Assembly (NCBI RefSeq): GCF_014306625.1
Contig: NZ_JACRYL010000001.1
Span: forward strand, 153,413-217,412
Direction of reading: 5' to 3'
Origin: Pedobacter fastidiosus
GTDB lineage: Bacteria > Bacteroidota > Bacteroidia > Sphingobacteriales > Sphingobacteriaceae
DNA length: 64,000 bases
Positions 34,992 through 44,305 of the stretch are shown here, in pieces. The translations under genes were made by a program, and so were the position numbers. How positions within the stretch are numbered: the first letter of the stretch is position 1; the number at the start of each line of letters is the position of its first letter. Under the pieces are notes generated by a model. It searched no databases and was not told the origin of the DNA. It worked only from the letters and a program-made list of their open reading frames with translations.

Positions 34992-37253
34992 CTATCTTAA
35001 AATAGTAACAGAACCAGAATCTTTTTTAGTTCCCTTTTCCGAGATAATTAAATAATAGTAGGTGCCTACTGGTAACGATCTTCCATTTAAATTTCCGTCC
35101 CAAGGTTTTTTATAACCAGTAGATTGGTAAACAATCGAACCATTTCGGTTAAATACCTTAACTAAAGCATTATCGCTAACCGCATTAATTTGCCAATAAT
35201 CGTTTACTCCATCGCCATTTGGCGTAAACGAATTTCGAACTAAGACTTCGCAATCGTTTCTAATGGCAACCGTTATCGGGTTTGAATAGGCAATGGGGTT
35301 GGTTGTACAAGCGTTCTCCGTTTGCATTTTTACAGTTACCACATCATTGTTTTTTAAGGTTGCTGATGTAAAAGTGCTTTCATTTATTCCTGTAGTTTTA
35401 TCGTTTACCAACCACTCATAGGTTGGAGAAATAATTGAGTTTGATGTGCCTGTTGCAACAAATGTAATTGGAAAACCAGCACAAATGGGTTCTGTTGTAG
35501 AGGCATTAATTTCGACCGTTGGAGTTGTGTATTCTTCAATGGAAAGTCTAATTTCATTGGAAATATCCGAAATTACGGGAACGCAATAATCCGTATTTAT
35601 AATTTGACAGGTTACCAAATCGCCATCTTTCGCATCAACCGTAGAGAATGTTGAAGCATTGTTATTTACATTTATGCCATTAAAAAACCAGTTAAAACTA
35701 GGATTGGTGCCAGCACTAGTTACAATTGCTCTAAAAGTTATTCTTACACCTTGGCACGCCTTTGTTGCATCTGCAGTTATTACCGCAAAAGGTTTCTGGA
35801 AATCAGATACAACAAAATTTCGAGTTGAGGTTTCAGTCCCATTTGTTGCCGTAATGGTTGTAATGCCGGGTGCAACAACATGGATTTTGCCCGCTAAAAT
35901 TGTAGCCACCTGTAAATTGCTACTGGAGTAAGTAATCGGCATCCCGCTAATGGCTTCTGGATCAAAATCTGCCTGACAAATGTTGGCTGTCGGCAATTCG
36001 TTGAACACAATTTTACTTGCCGAAACCACTTCAATATTAACCGTTTCTGAATCACTTCCGAACAAATTGTACGCCGTAATTACGTAATCTGTTTTAGTCC
36101 AGGTTTCGGTTGGTGTGCCCGAAATAATTCCAGTTCGAGCATCAAAAACTAATCCGTTCGGAAGGTTTCTATCAATAGTATAACCGGTTAGGCTAATTTT
36201 TCTGATCAAGTTATTGTTGAAATCAGTTACAAATAAGTTGCCCAATTTATCAAAGGCAAGCATAATTGGACTGTTAAAACTTGCGCCCTTGCCAACCCCA
36301 TTGGTATTTCCAATATTGCCACCGCCAGCTAAAGTAGTTACATCTCCATTGGGCGTAATTTTTCTAACCTGATAATTTCGATAATCGGCAACGTAAAGAT
36401 TGTTGTTCGGGTCGATGGTGATTCCCGTAGGATAATAAAGTCTGGCGTTTGTTCCATTTCCATCTACACTGCCAGGTAAACCGCTTCCGGCAAAAGTACT
36501 TACTACCCCAGCTGGCGTAATTTTTCTGATTTTATTATTGCCGGCATCTGCTACATATATGTTAAATTGATTATCCACAGCGACACCGTCTGGCCGATAA
36601 AAAGTGGCAACATTTACATTTCCATCTATCGCAGAAGCTTGCCCAGTTCCCGCAATTACCGTTAATACACCGCTTGGCGTAATCATTTTGATTTGATTAC
36701 TACCCTGATCAGCTACATACAAATTTCCGACACCATCAAAATTCAATCCACCGGGATTTGAAAATCCCGAAGCAAAAACGGTTTTAACACCTGCTGGAGT
36801 TATCCTATAAATTACCTTATCCCAAGAGCTCGAAACAAATACATTTCCAGTATCATCTGCAGTTAGTCCAGTTGGATCAGTCGCATTGCCAATAGTGGTA
36901 ACCACGCCTGCTGGGGTTATTTTTCTAATTGCGCCACTGCCAAAATCGCAGATGTAAATATTGCTATTTGCATCTAAACCAATGCCAGATGGAAGGTTAA
37001 AACTCGCGTTTGTGCCAATGCCATTCCCCGATAAACTTGCTCCACTACCTGCAAAGGTGCTTACCTGTTTGTAAATATTTGCCGGAACTGCGCCACCTTG
37101 ATTTGTGGGGATAAGAGGAGCTATAGTGATGCCCGTTACATAAGTTTGTGGACTTGCATAGGTAATATCTGGTTTTTGTGCCACAGCATTTTTAAAACTG
37201 AAGCAGAAAAATATCATTAAGATGTAGAGAGATGGTTTGGTTGTTCTTTTCAC
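34992..37253 (-). CDS. NHL-repeat protein with T9SS type B (gliding-motility C-terminal) sorting domain
   Basis: A 753-residue exported protein. Signal peptide about residues 1-25; about 70-365 are NHL/6-bladed propeller repeats (NIYVADAGNNKIRKITPAGVVSTFAG type); about 365-410 an Ig-like domain (GLVFDARTGIISGTPT); then PKD/SprB-like Ig segments; C-terminal about 85 residues the CHU_C/TIGR04131 domain (FTPNGDGVNDYW, WDGNLNGRSLPVGTYYYLI) that targets substrates to the type IX secretion system. Start is GTG: the next upstream in-frame codon is a stop. Function beyond surface exposure or adhesion is unknown. It abuts the AraC gene with no spacer. Confidence 0.9.
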   Translation of the reverse strand: MKRTTKPSLYILMIFFCFSFKNAVAQKPDITYASPQTYVTGITIAPLIPTNQGGAVPANIYKQVSTFAGSGASLSGNGIGTNASFNLPSGIGLDANSNIYICDFGSGAIRKITPAGVVTTIGNATDPTGLTADDTGNVFVSSSWDKVIYRITPAGVKTVFASGFSNPGGLNFDGVGNLYVADQGSNQIKMITPSGVLTVIAGTGQASAIDGNVNVATFYRPDGVAVDNQFNIYVADAGNNKIRKITPAGVVSTFAGSGLPGSVDGNGTNARLYYPTGITIDPNNNLYVADYRNYQVRKITPNGDVTTLAGGGNIGNTNGVGKGASFNSPIMLAFDKLGNLFVTDFNNNLIRKISLTGYTIDRNLPNGLVFDARTGIISGTPTETWTKTDYVITAYNLFGSDSETVNIEVVSASKIVFNELPTANICQADFDPEAISGMPITYSSSNLQVATILAGKIHVVAPGITTITATNGTETSTRNFVVSDFQKPFAVITADATKACQGVRITFRAIVTSAGTNPSFNWFFNGINVNNNASTFSTVDAKDGDLVTCQIINTDYCVPVISDISNEIRLSIEEYTTPTVEINASTTEPICAGFPITFVATGTSNSIISPTYEWLVNDKTTGINESTFTSATLKNNDVVTVKMQTENACTTNPIAYSNPITVAIRNDCEVLVRNSFTPNGDGVNDYWQINAVSDNALVKVFNRNGSIVYQSTGYKKPWDGNLNGRSLPVGTYYYLIISEKGTKKDSGSVTILR

Positions 37254-37379
37254 TTATTTAAACGATTGAGCGATTAATCGAATAAAATTACGGAAATAAA
37301 TGAGATTGAAAACCGCTTAATGAAATGATTACATATTGCGATGGATGAATTAACTTATTGTGGACTCTGGAGAGCGAAA

Positions 37380-37404
37380 AAGGCATCAGATTTTCTGATG
37401 CCTT
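37380..37404 (-). terminator. Intrinsic terminator after the Cthe_2159-type gene
   Basis: A perfect 11-bp stem AAGGCATCAGA (37380-37390) with 37394-37404 and TTT loop; the A run before it gives the U tract on the minus strand. Confidence 0.85.
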
Positions 37405-37425
37405 CACAAAAAAAGTATTATAAAA

Positions 37426-39354
37426 TTATTTGCTCACATTGGTGAGGATAGAACTTGTAGTAAAGTTTGTAGCGGTTGATGCCTTTGTGTAAGTAGAACC
37501 AGTGTATAAACCGTAAAAGTTAGTACCACCTGTTAAGCTCCCACCTGTATAAACTGAATAACTCGTGTTTGCAACTAAACCTGGCATACTAAATAACATG
37601 GTCATTTTAGAATAGGCTCTCGGCACTTTAAAAGTAAATATTTCTAAACCTGTTGAGGATTCTACATGAACAATCTGATCTGCCGTTGCAGTTGTGCTTA
37701 ATATTACTGCTCTTTGTGTGGTTACACTTGTGGTTGGAGTACTGGTTGCACCTCCAACACCAATTAATGTTCCACCTGTAATTTTAAATGTATTGTTATC
37801 GCAATCGAAACCTTCTTCTGGAGCAGTGGTGCCCGAAGAAATAATCAATCCACCGGTAATGGTCATGGTTCCATTCGAGTCAATTCCATCATTCGTAGTA
37901 CTATAGCAATAAATATTTCCACCATTTATTACAATCTGTTTAGATGCGTTTAAGCCGTCATCATAGGCCAATGATACAATAGTTCCTCCGTTTATAGTGA
38001 GGATAGTTTTGCTTTCAATCCCTTCAGCATCTTTTCCTGTGGTTTTTACAGAAATGTTGCCACCGTTAATGGTTAAATCGCCATCACTTTTTATGGCTTT
38101 CGCCGATGTATCTTCCGATCCGTAAGTAAATACACCACCCGATGTTGTTACGGTAATTGTTCCATCGTTAATAATCAATGTGCCATCGGCGTTAATGCCT
38201 TTTCCACCACTTCCCGAACTTGCAATGGTTACAGTACCTTTATCCATTTTAAAATTGCCTCCACTTTTAATGCCCGATGCTGAAGAGATATCTTTATCTG
38301 TAGTATCGTAAAAAGCATCTCCAGATGTGTTAATGTTTAAGTTCGCATTGGTTATGGTAAAATCTTTTCCACTGATTAATCCTTTTGCGCCCTTACCAGA
38401 AACAGTAATTTTAACCACATCAGTAGTGTTTATTGTGGTTGCGCCTTCACTTTTTATGCCCATTCCCTTTTCTCCAGTGGTCGTTATGGTTATTGTACCT
38501 CCATTAATTTTTACCGAAGGATCTATGCTGATATCTGTACCTTCATAAGAAGCAGAAATTCCATCATCAACGCTACTGATTATAATGGTGCCAGCTGTAG
38601 TTTGAACATATCCTTCTTCAGCTTCAATTCCATCTCCGGCTGAGGTGATGTTTAAAGAACCACCTTCCATGGTAAAATAATCATTAGCATGAATCCCATC
38701 AGATACAGCGCCGGTAACCGTTATGGTTCCACTTTTTACATCCACATAATCATCACTACAAATGGCGTGTTTGTAATTTCCTTTTACAATTAACCTACCA
38801 TTACCGGTAAAAATTAATTGTCCGTTGCTAAACAGAGTTCCTTTCATATCTTCCGTTCCGCTTGCAGTATATGTTGTGCCATCTATTAAGCGGTTATTGG
38901 TTGCGCCAACTAAGGTTACGGTTGCTTTTTTACCAGACTGAATATTAATAGCCGGTCCATCTTTACTAATGATATCTGCTCCATTTAGTACCAATCCGAA
39001 TTTATAATCGCTATAAATTTTTATTGCCCCACTTGTTGTACTGCCAGAAACCACGTAGTTTACTTCGGTGCTCTGTATAGAGGATGTTATGGTAACCATT
39101 CCATTTGCATTTGCAATAGAAACGCCGCTACTTGCATATGGATTAGTTACGGTAGCCACATTATTTGCGTAGGTAATTAGCACTGCATTTGCAACCGTGG
39201 TATCTTTTGCGTTGGTTACTATAGTTCCGTATGTTGTAGTCGTTTCTGTTGTGGTGGTTTCATCATCAGTCGTTTCGCTTTTTTTGCAGGAAACCAAGTT
39301 TAGGCATAGAATGGCAAAGCCAATTATAGCGGGTAAAAATTTCAATAACCTCAT
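37426..39354 (-). CDS. Carbohydrate-binding beta-helix lipoprotein (Cthe_2159 type)
   Basis: A 642-residue lipoprotein (lipobox LVSC, C23) with a Thr-rich linker (about residues 27-45) and a long right-handed beta-helix made of repeats such as [21 protein letters not shown] and [10 protein letters not shown]. The repeats carry Asp-Gly-Ile patterns typical of Cthe_2159, a family characterised as binding cellulose and polygalacturonate and needing Ca2+. There is no recognisable catalytic motif. ATG start; followed by a strong terminator. The ligand here is unknown. Confidence 0.88.
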   Translation of the reverse strand: MRLLKFLPAIIGFAILCLNLVSCKKSETTDDETTTTETTTTYGTIVTNAKDTTVANAVLITYANNVATVTNPYASSGVSIANANGMVTITSSIQSTEVNYVVSGSTTSGAIKIYSDYKFGLVLNGADIISKDGPAINIQSGKKATVTLVGATNNRLIDGTTYTASGTEDMKGTLFSNGQLIFTGNGRLIVKGNYKHAICSDDYVDVKSGTITVTGAVSDGIHANDYFTMEGGSLNITSAGDGIEAEEGYVQTTAGTIIISSVDDGISASYEGTDISIDPSVKINGGTITITTTGEKGMGIKSEGATTINTTDVVKITVSGKGAKGLISGKDFTITNANLNINTSGDAFYDTTDKDISSASGIKSGGNFKMDKGTVTIASSGSGGKGINADGTLIINDGTITVTTSGGVFTYGSEDTSAKAIKSDGDLTINGGNISVKTTGKDAEGIESKTILTINGGTIVSLAYDDGLNASKQIVINGGNIYCYSTTNDGIDSNGTMTITGGLIISSGTTAPEEGFDCDNNTFKITGGTLIGVGGATSTPTTSVTTQRAVILSTTATADQIVHVESSTGLEIFTFKVPRAYSKMTMLFSMPGLVANTSYSVYTGGSLTGGTNFYGLYTGSTYTKASTATNFTTSSILTNVSK

Positions 39355-39493
39355 CTGTTTTTAAATCGTTAATTAATAAAAGCAGGAAATTATTGCGATT
39401 TAATGTAGGGTGGAGCCATGACTCTACGAATGGTGGTATTGACTCGATTAAAGTGTTAAAATTAAGTTAAAGCGTATCTAATGCCAACTTAAA

Positions 39494-39940
39494 TTAGTTT
39501 TTCCTCAATTCCATAGATAGAATTGGATAGGGTTTACCCACAGCATCATGCTCATAACGATCGGTAATCTGGAAGCCCAAATGTTTGTAAAACCCAAAAG
39601 CCTGTTTGTTTTGTTCATTAACATCTACCTTTTTAATGTTTCTATTTTTAATGGCAAAGCCGATGAGTTGTTTTCCAACACCCTTACCTCTAAAGTTGGG
39701 ATGAATAAAAAGCATCTGAAGAAAATCATCCGATAGGCCCATAAAACCAATAATTTCATCTTCCAGTTTAAGGCAAAATAAATCCACTTGATCTAAATAT
39801 TTGTTGAAGATTAGTTTTTTGTAGGATTGGATATCCGCCTCTGATAAAAAATGATGAGTTGCCCGAACAGAAGATTCCCATAAGGAAATTAACGCTGGAT
39901 AATCGGATTTGCTGAGTACGTAAAGCTGGTAGTGTTGCAT
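39494..39940 (-). CDS. GNAT family N-acetyltransferase
   Basis: A 148-residue GNAT. The acetyl-CoA motif A reads LFIHPNFRGKGVGKQLIGFA with the R/Q-x-x-G-x-G/A core (RGKGVG), and motif B follows in FGFYKHLGFQ. Similarity is to the YjaB-like group. Substrate not predictable. ATG start; the gene reads away from the broken phosphatase gene that follows at 40091. Confidence 0.87.
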   Translation of the reverse strand: MQHYQLYVLSKSDYPALISLWESSVRATHHFLSEADIQSYKKLIFNKYLDQVDLFCLKLEDEIIGFMGLSDDFLQMLFIHPNFRGKGVGKQLIGFAIKNRNIKKVDVNEQNKQAFGFYKHLGFQITDRYEHDAVGKPYPILSMELRKN

Positions 39941-40090
39941 CGTTATGCAAACTTAACCATTGCTTTGGCAGATTGTTCTTAATCTTTAAATAAAAAACGC
40001 CTGTCGCCAAATACGAAGCACCGCACACATTTAACAATTTCATAATCCTATTTAACCAAATTAATCAGATCATCAACTCATCTTTGTTAA

Positions 40091-41239
40091 AAGCCTGCGG
40101 TTTGCAAATTGCCAGATTCTGCCGCTGCAAGTTCCTCCTGGGGAGGTGGAATGCGGGTTAGAAATGGCTCGCTAAATGTTGGGCCCAATGGAGAAAAACC
40201 TCAACCAATTCTTCAGAAATTTAAAGAACAAGGTAAGAAAGTAGGTTGTGTAACTACGGTTCCAATTACACATGCAACTCCAGCTGGTTTTTGCATCAAT
40301 ATAGATAATCGCGGTGGTCAGGATATTATTGCTGAACTTTATCTGGCATTAAAATTTGATGTGATGATGGGCGGCGGAAGTAAATATTTCGGCGAAAAAA
40401 GAGTAGGTGGAAACTTGTTGCCTAAATATTTAACTCAAGGATATAAAGTTGCAGAAAATAGAGCCGAAATGTTGGCGCTCGATAAATCTAAACCCGTTTT
40501 AGGTTTGTTTGCAGAAGATGGAATGCCTTATGAAGTAGATAGATTACATGATGCAGAACTGATGAAAACTGTTCCATCCATCGCCGAAATGACGATGAAA
40601 GCAATTGAGTTGATGAAAGACCATAAAGATGGCTTTGCTTTGCAGATAGAAGGTGGAAAGGTAGATTGGGCAGCACATTCTAATGATCTTGGCGGACTTA
40701 TTTTTGACCAACTTGCCTTCGATGAAGCTGTTGGAAAAGTGATTGAATTTGCCGAAAAAGATGGCGAAACATTAGTAATTATTACAACTGATCATGGCAA
40801 CTCCAATCCGGGGCTTTTTTATGCCGATGAAGCCAATAAAAAATTTGATAATCTTCAAAAATTCAAACACAGTAATACTTGGTTACTTGGGCAATTGAAT
40901 CAATCTTTTAGCGAGCAGAAGATTATGGAAATGATTAAGGAAAATCAAGGAATAGAAATGAAATCTGATGATATTAAATCACTCCTTGCGCATTTTAAAG
41001 AGATTGTTCCTGGGCAATTGTATAATGAAGCCAATCTTCCTTTTTACGAATATGGAAAAATTTTGGGTAAATATACGGATGTTCAATGGGCAGGAATGAA
41101 CCATACCGGCGACTATGTAGAATTAACGATGTTTGGTCCTGGTGCTGAAAGCCTTAAGCCATTTGTTAAAAATTATGAACTGCACAATTTTATGTTAAAA
41201 GCAGCCGAAATGCCAATACATTTTTTAAACAGATCCTAA
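40091..41239 (+). pseudogene. Alkaline phosphatase lacking its N-terminus (probable 5'-truncated gene)
   Basis: The frame encodes PhoA-family alkaline phosphatase from the catalytic Ser onward: DSAAASSSWGGG (Ser of the DSA motif), THATPAGF, IEGGKVDWAAHSND (Glu, Asp and His metal ligands), TTDHGNSNPG (Asp-His) and MNHTGD (His). The first part of the family, about 100 residues with the signal peptide and the DGM metal-binding Asp, is missing. An in-frame TAA at 40088-40090 precedes only six codons before the homology, and no ATG is available; a TTG (40109) and an internal ATG (40151) would give proteins without the first metal ligand. The 3' end is intact and has a terminator. Activity is unlikely. 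Confidence 0.8.
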
Positions 41240-41261
41240 ATCTGTACAAACTTTTTTATTT

Positions 41262-41291
41262 AAAATGCAACAATTTAATTTGTTGCATTTT
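41262..41291 (+). terminator. Intrinsic terminator after the truncated phosphatase
   Basis: Perfect 12-bp stem AAAATGCAACAA (41262-41273) with 41280-41291, 6-nt loop, followed by a T-rich tract. Confidence 0.8.
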
Positions 41292-41346
41292 TTATTTTTC
41301 CAATCCCGATTGCTTAGGCAAAAAAGGCCTTAATTTTATCCCATCT

Positions 41347-41368
41347 GGCGCAAGCGTACGCTTGTGCC
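41347..41368. repeat. Short perfect-type palindrome
   Basis: GGCGCAAGCGT immediately followed by ACGCTTGTGCC, one wobble, no spacer. It stands in the 250-bp gap before the PepSY gene. It is probably a dispersed intergenic palindrome. Confidence 0.45.
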
Positions 41369-41491
41369 CTTCAATATTTAATCAAATCTTTTCAACAGAA
41401 TTTCTCTTTTAGCACAATCGGAGACTTTCGCTAGAGTATCCTTAAACTAGAGGGGAGAACTCTTTTTGCACTAATAATTTTATTGAACAAC

Positions 41492-42646
41492 TTAAACTAC
41501 GCTAATCTTTTTCTTCTTCTTACCTCTGCCCAAGTAAATTAAAAGACCTGTAATGGGAAGCGAGGCTGTTAAAAACGACACAATAAATGCAAGCAGTTTG
41601 GTTGGCCAGCCAAAAATACTTCCGGTATGAATGGGCTTGTTCAGTTTGCGAATTTGGTTGCCTAAAGTTAAAGAAGCAAAAGGACGCTTGCTAATCACTG
41701 CCCCAGTTCGATTGTCAAAATAAATCTGATCTACTGTTTTTACAACATCTTCACCATTTTCTTTTGAAACCAGTATTGGCTTATCCTTTTTATCAGGAAA
41801 ATTGATGCTTAAATCACCTTGATGAAGGTATATACTATTGCTTTCCATTACAATTTTTGAGTAAAGACCATCTATTTTTTTAGCTTTATCTACCTTTTGC
41901 ATCACCATTTCTGGCTTTGAAGTTTTTCCATCTGCAAGCTTAAACATTAGGGTTTCTATCCAATCATAACTCCAAATCAATCCGGTTAAGGTGATGATAA
42001 AAAGAAAAATCATTACATAAAATCCGCCAACAGCATGTAAATCCCAGTTTGTTCTTTTAAAAGAAGCATTCTGTTTAACCATAATCCGCTGTTTAAGCAC
42101 CTTTCTGTTTTTTGGCCACCACAGGTAAAGTCCGCTAATCGTCATAAAAAAGGTTATTGCACAGGAAATTCCGGTGATGGTTTTCCCAACTGATCCAGCA
42201 AGCAGAAACCGATGCAGGTTAAGAACAACAGCAAAAAAGCGCTTATTTTCTTTTCCTTCGGATAAAATTTCTCCAGAATAAGGATTGATATACAAATAAT
42301 CATAACCCAGTTTTTTGCTGCCAAACGTTGCTTTTACACTTCTGTAGGGCTCTGAGGGAAGGATCATTCTAAATATTTTCTTTTTTGGAGATGCGGTTTT
42401 AGCAATCGATAACAGAGAATCGACCGAAAGTTTATCGCCTTTGGGCACAACCTGCTGTTCTTTAACGAAAAATACGGATGTAAGTTCATCTTCAAAAGAA
42501 AGAATGCAACCTGTTAGCGCAACCACTAATAAAACGCTTCCAGCCAAAAGGCCAAGCTATAAGTGTAGAAAGGAAACAATTTTGCTTACGGTGGTTCTGA
42601 AACTACTTTTCTTTACTAAATTTCTCGTTTGGGATTCTACCTTCAT
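41492..42646 (-). pseudogene. PepSY-associated membrane protein interrupted by an in-frame amber codon
   Basis: Reading from the ATG at 42646, 29 residues ending IVSFLHL lead to TAG at 42559-42557, after which LGLLAGSVLLVVALTGCIL continues in frame to the stop at 41492. The family signature here is LHLWLGL, so a conserved Trp (TGG) has become TAG at codon 30. The rest (about 355 residues) is complete: four membrane helices, two PepSY-like periplasmic segments, and the GLLIYLGRGKKKKK C-terminus. Family members are inner-membrane proteins linked to iron or siderophore reduction. Either a nonsense pseudogene or translation restarts at a later codon, for which only a TTG at 42547 is near. Confidence 0.82.
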
Positions 42647-42813
42647 GTGTTGATTTCGACTGGTAATTAAGGATTTGATGCTAGCATAAAAGATCAATCG
42701 CAAAAGTAGCTTTTATTTAGATTAATTAAAATAAGCGCAAAGCTTAAGTTAAAGCCCAATTTTCTGGATCATTTAGTGCATTTAATTTAACCTTATCTTA
42801 ATATTAAATCCTC

Positions 42814-42821
42814 TACTTTTG
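42814..42821 (+). promoter_or_regulatory. -7 promoter element TACTTTTG for the phytase gene
   Basis: Exact TAnnTTTG, 9 bp before ATG 42831 and 18 bp before ATG 42840. No consensus -33 at the usual spacing. Confidence 0.45.
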
Positions 42822-42839
42822 GCGGTATTAATGGCCATT

Positions 42840-44186
42840 ATGAACAGAATTTACATTTTACTACTTCTTACAGCATTTTCTTTATCTGGTTTTGCTCAGC
42901 AAAAACCATCCATAAAGCTTGGAACAAAAACGCTTTATCAGCCTTTACAATCCAATTATACACCTGTACCATCAGGCTATAAAGCAGTTTATATCAATTT
43001 TATTGGCCGGCATGGCGCAAGGCACTTAACTAAAGATGTAAAGGTTAGTTATGCTTGGCGATTATTAAAAAAGGCAGATAGCTTAAACGTACTTAACGAT
43101 GAAGGCAAAATGCTTTGGAAGATGGTTTCCAATTTGGATAAGGTAGAAGAAAAAGGATTTGCATCGATCTCCAAAACCGGAGCAGAAGAGCTTGAAGGAA
43201 TTGCCAAGCGCATGTATACCAATCAGAAAAATGTATTCTCTGGAAATTCCACGCCTTTGATGATCTCTACTACCAAAAAAGGAAGGACAAAGGAAAGTGC
43301 TGAGGCATTTTTAGCTGGATTGAAAGCTGAAAAACCATCCCTAACCGAAAATGTAAAGTTTAATTATGCCGATGATGATCACCTTAGGTTTTACGATTTT
43401 TCTAAAACTTATAACGAATTTGAAGAACATGGCGCTTGGATAAAAGAGTATCAAAAACTGGCCAACATAAAAAAACTAAACTCGATTACGGATCAATTTG
43501 TAAATAAGTTTTTTAAGGCTGATTTTTTAAAAAGCTTAAATCCTGAAAACAGAACTACTTTTATAGAGGATATTTATGGGTTTTACACCATTTTAGGTGC
43601 AATAGAATACGAGATTAAAGCGGTAAACCTAAACGATACAGATTTAAACTTCGCAAAGTATTTTATTGCGACCGATTTAAAAGCACTTGGAGTTTTAGGC
43701 GATGCTGAAGATTTCCTGAAAAAAGGTCCAGGAATGAATGCCAATGGAATTCAGGTTAGAATTGCAGCGCCTTTACTAGCAGATTTCATCAACACCACAG
43801 ATAGCTATCTAAAATCAAATAGCCCAAAAGCCGATCTTCGTTTTGCACATGCAGAAACCGTAGCACCTTTTGCAGCGATTATGAATATTAAAGGAGCTTC
43901 AGAACCAGCTAAAGATATTTTAAGTTTTAATCAAGTTTGGAAGGCAGAAAAAGTGATTCCATTCAGTGCCAATATCCAGTGGATCTTTTATAAAAATGAA
44001 TCCAAAAATCAATACTTGGTTAAATTTCTGCTCAACGAAAAGGAAGTTGCAATTAATGGTTTAAGCACAAAAACTTATCCGTATTACAACTGGGATTCTG
44101 TACGTGCATTCTATTTAAAAAAGCTCAAGAGCTTAAAAGTCAGACTAAACGACAATATGCATGATTATTTACTAAATGTTAAATAA
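42840..44186 (+). CDS. Histidine-type phosphatase, MINPP-like phytase
   Basis: A ~448-residue exported histidine acid phosphatase. Signal peptide about residues 1-19 (cleavage before QQKP). The catalytic motif is RHGAR (R57, H58, R61). The proton-donor motif is HAE (H337-E339) in FAHAETVAPFA; HAE rather than HD is the mark of the multiple inositol polyphosphate phosphatase group, which removes phosphates from inositol hexakisphosphate. Start ATG 42840 gives a clean signal peptide; ATG 42831 adds three residues. A TonB receptor follows after 119 bp, suggesting uptake of the products or of another phosphorus source. Confidence 0.88.
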   Translation: MNRIYILLLLTAFSLSGFAQQKPSIKLGTKTLYQPLQSNYTPVPSGYKAVYINFIGRHGARHLTKDVKVSYAWRLLKKADSLNVLNDEGKMLWKMVSNLDKVEEKGFASISKTGAEELEGIAKRMYTNQKNVFSGNSTPLMISTTKKGRTKESAEAFLAGLKAEKPSLTENVKFNYADDDHLRFYDFSKTYNEFEEHGAWIKEYQKLANIKKLNSITDQFVNKFFKADFLKSLNPENRTTFIEDIYGFYTILGAIEYEIKAVNLNDTDLNFAKYFIATDLKALGVLGDAEDFLKKGPGMNANGIQVRIAAPLLADFINTTDSYLKSNSPKADLRFAHAETVAPFAAIMNIKGASEPAKDILSFNQVWKAEKVIPFSANIQWIFYKNESKNQYLVKFLLNEKEVAINGLSTKTYPYYNWDSVRAFYLKKLKSLKVRLNDNMHDYLLNVK

Positions 44187-44305
44187 TTGGTTTTCGGATC
44201 CTTCATTTTTAATCTAACAAAAATAAAAATTTAACATAACCTTAATACGAACGGCTGTTTGTGTTAAAGTTCGAAGAGTTCCTTTGCGGTAAATAAACAC
44301 CGTAA

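Noticed and set aside
44258..44286. TTTG-N17-TTCCTTTG before the TonB receptor as a firm promoter
   Set aside because: The -7 part has a mismatch in its first dinucleotide and the spacer is short; kept only as a remark.
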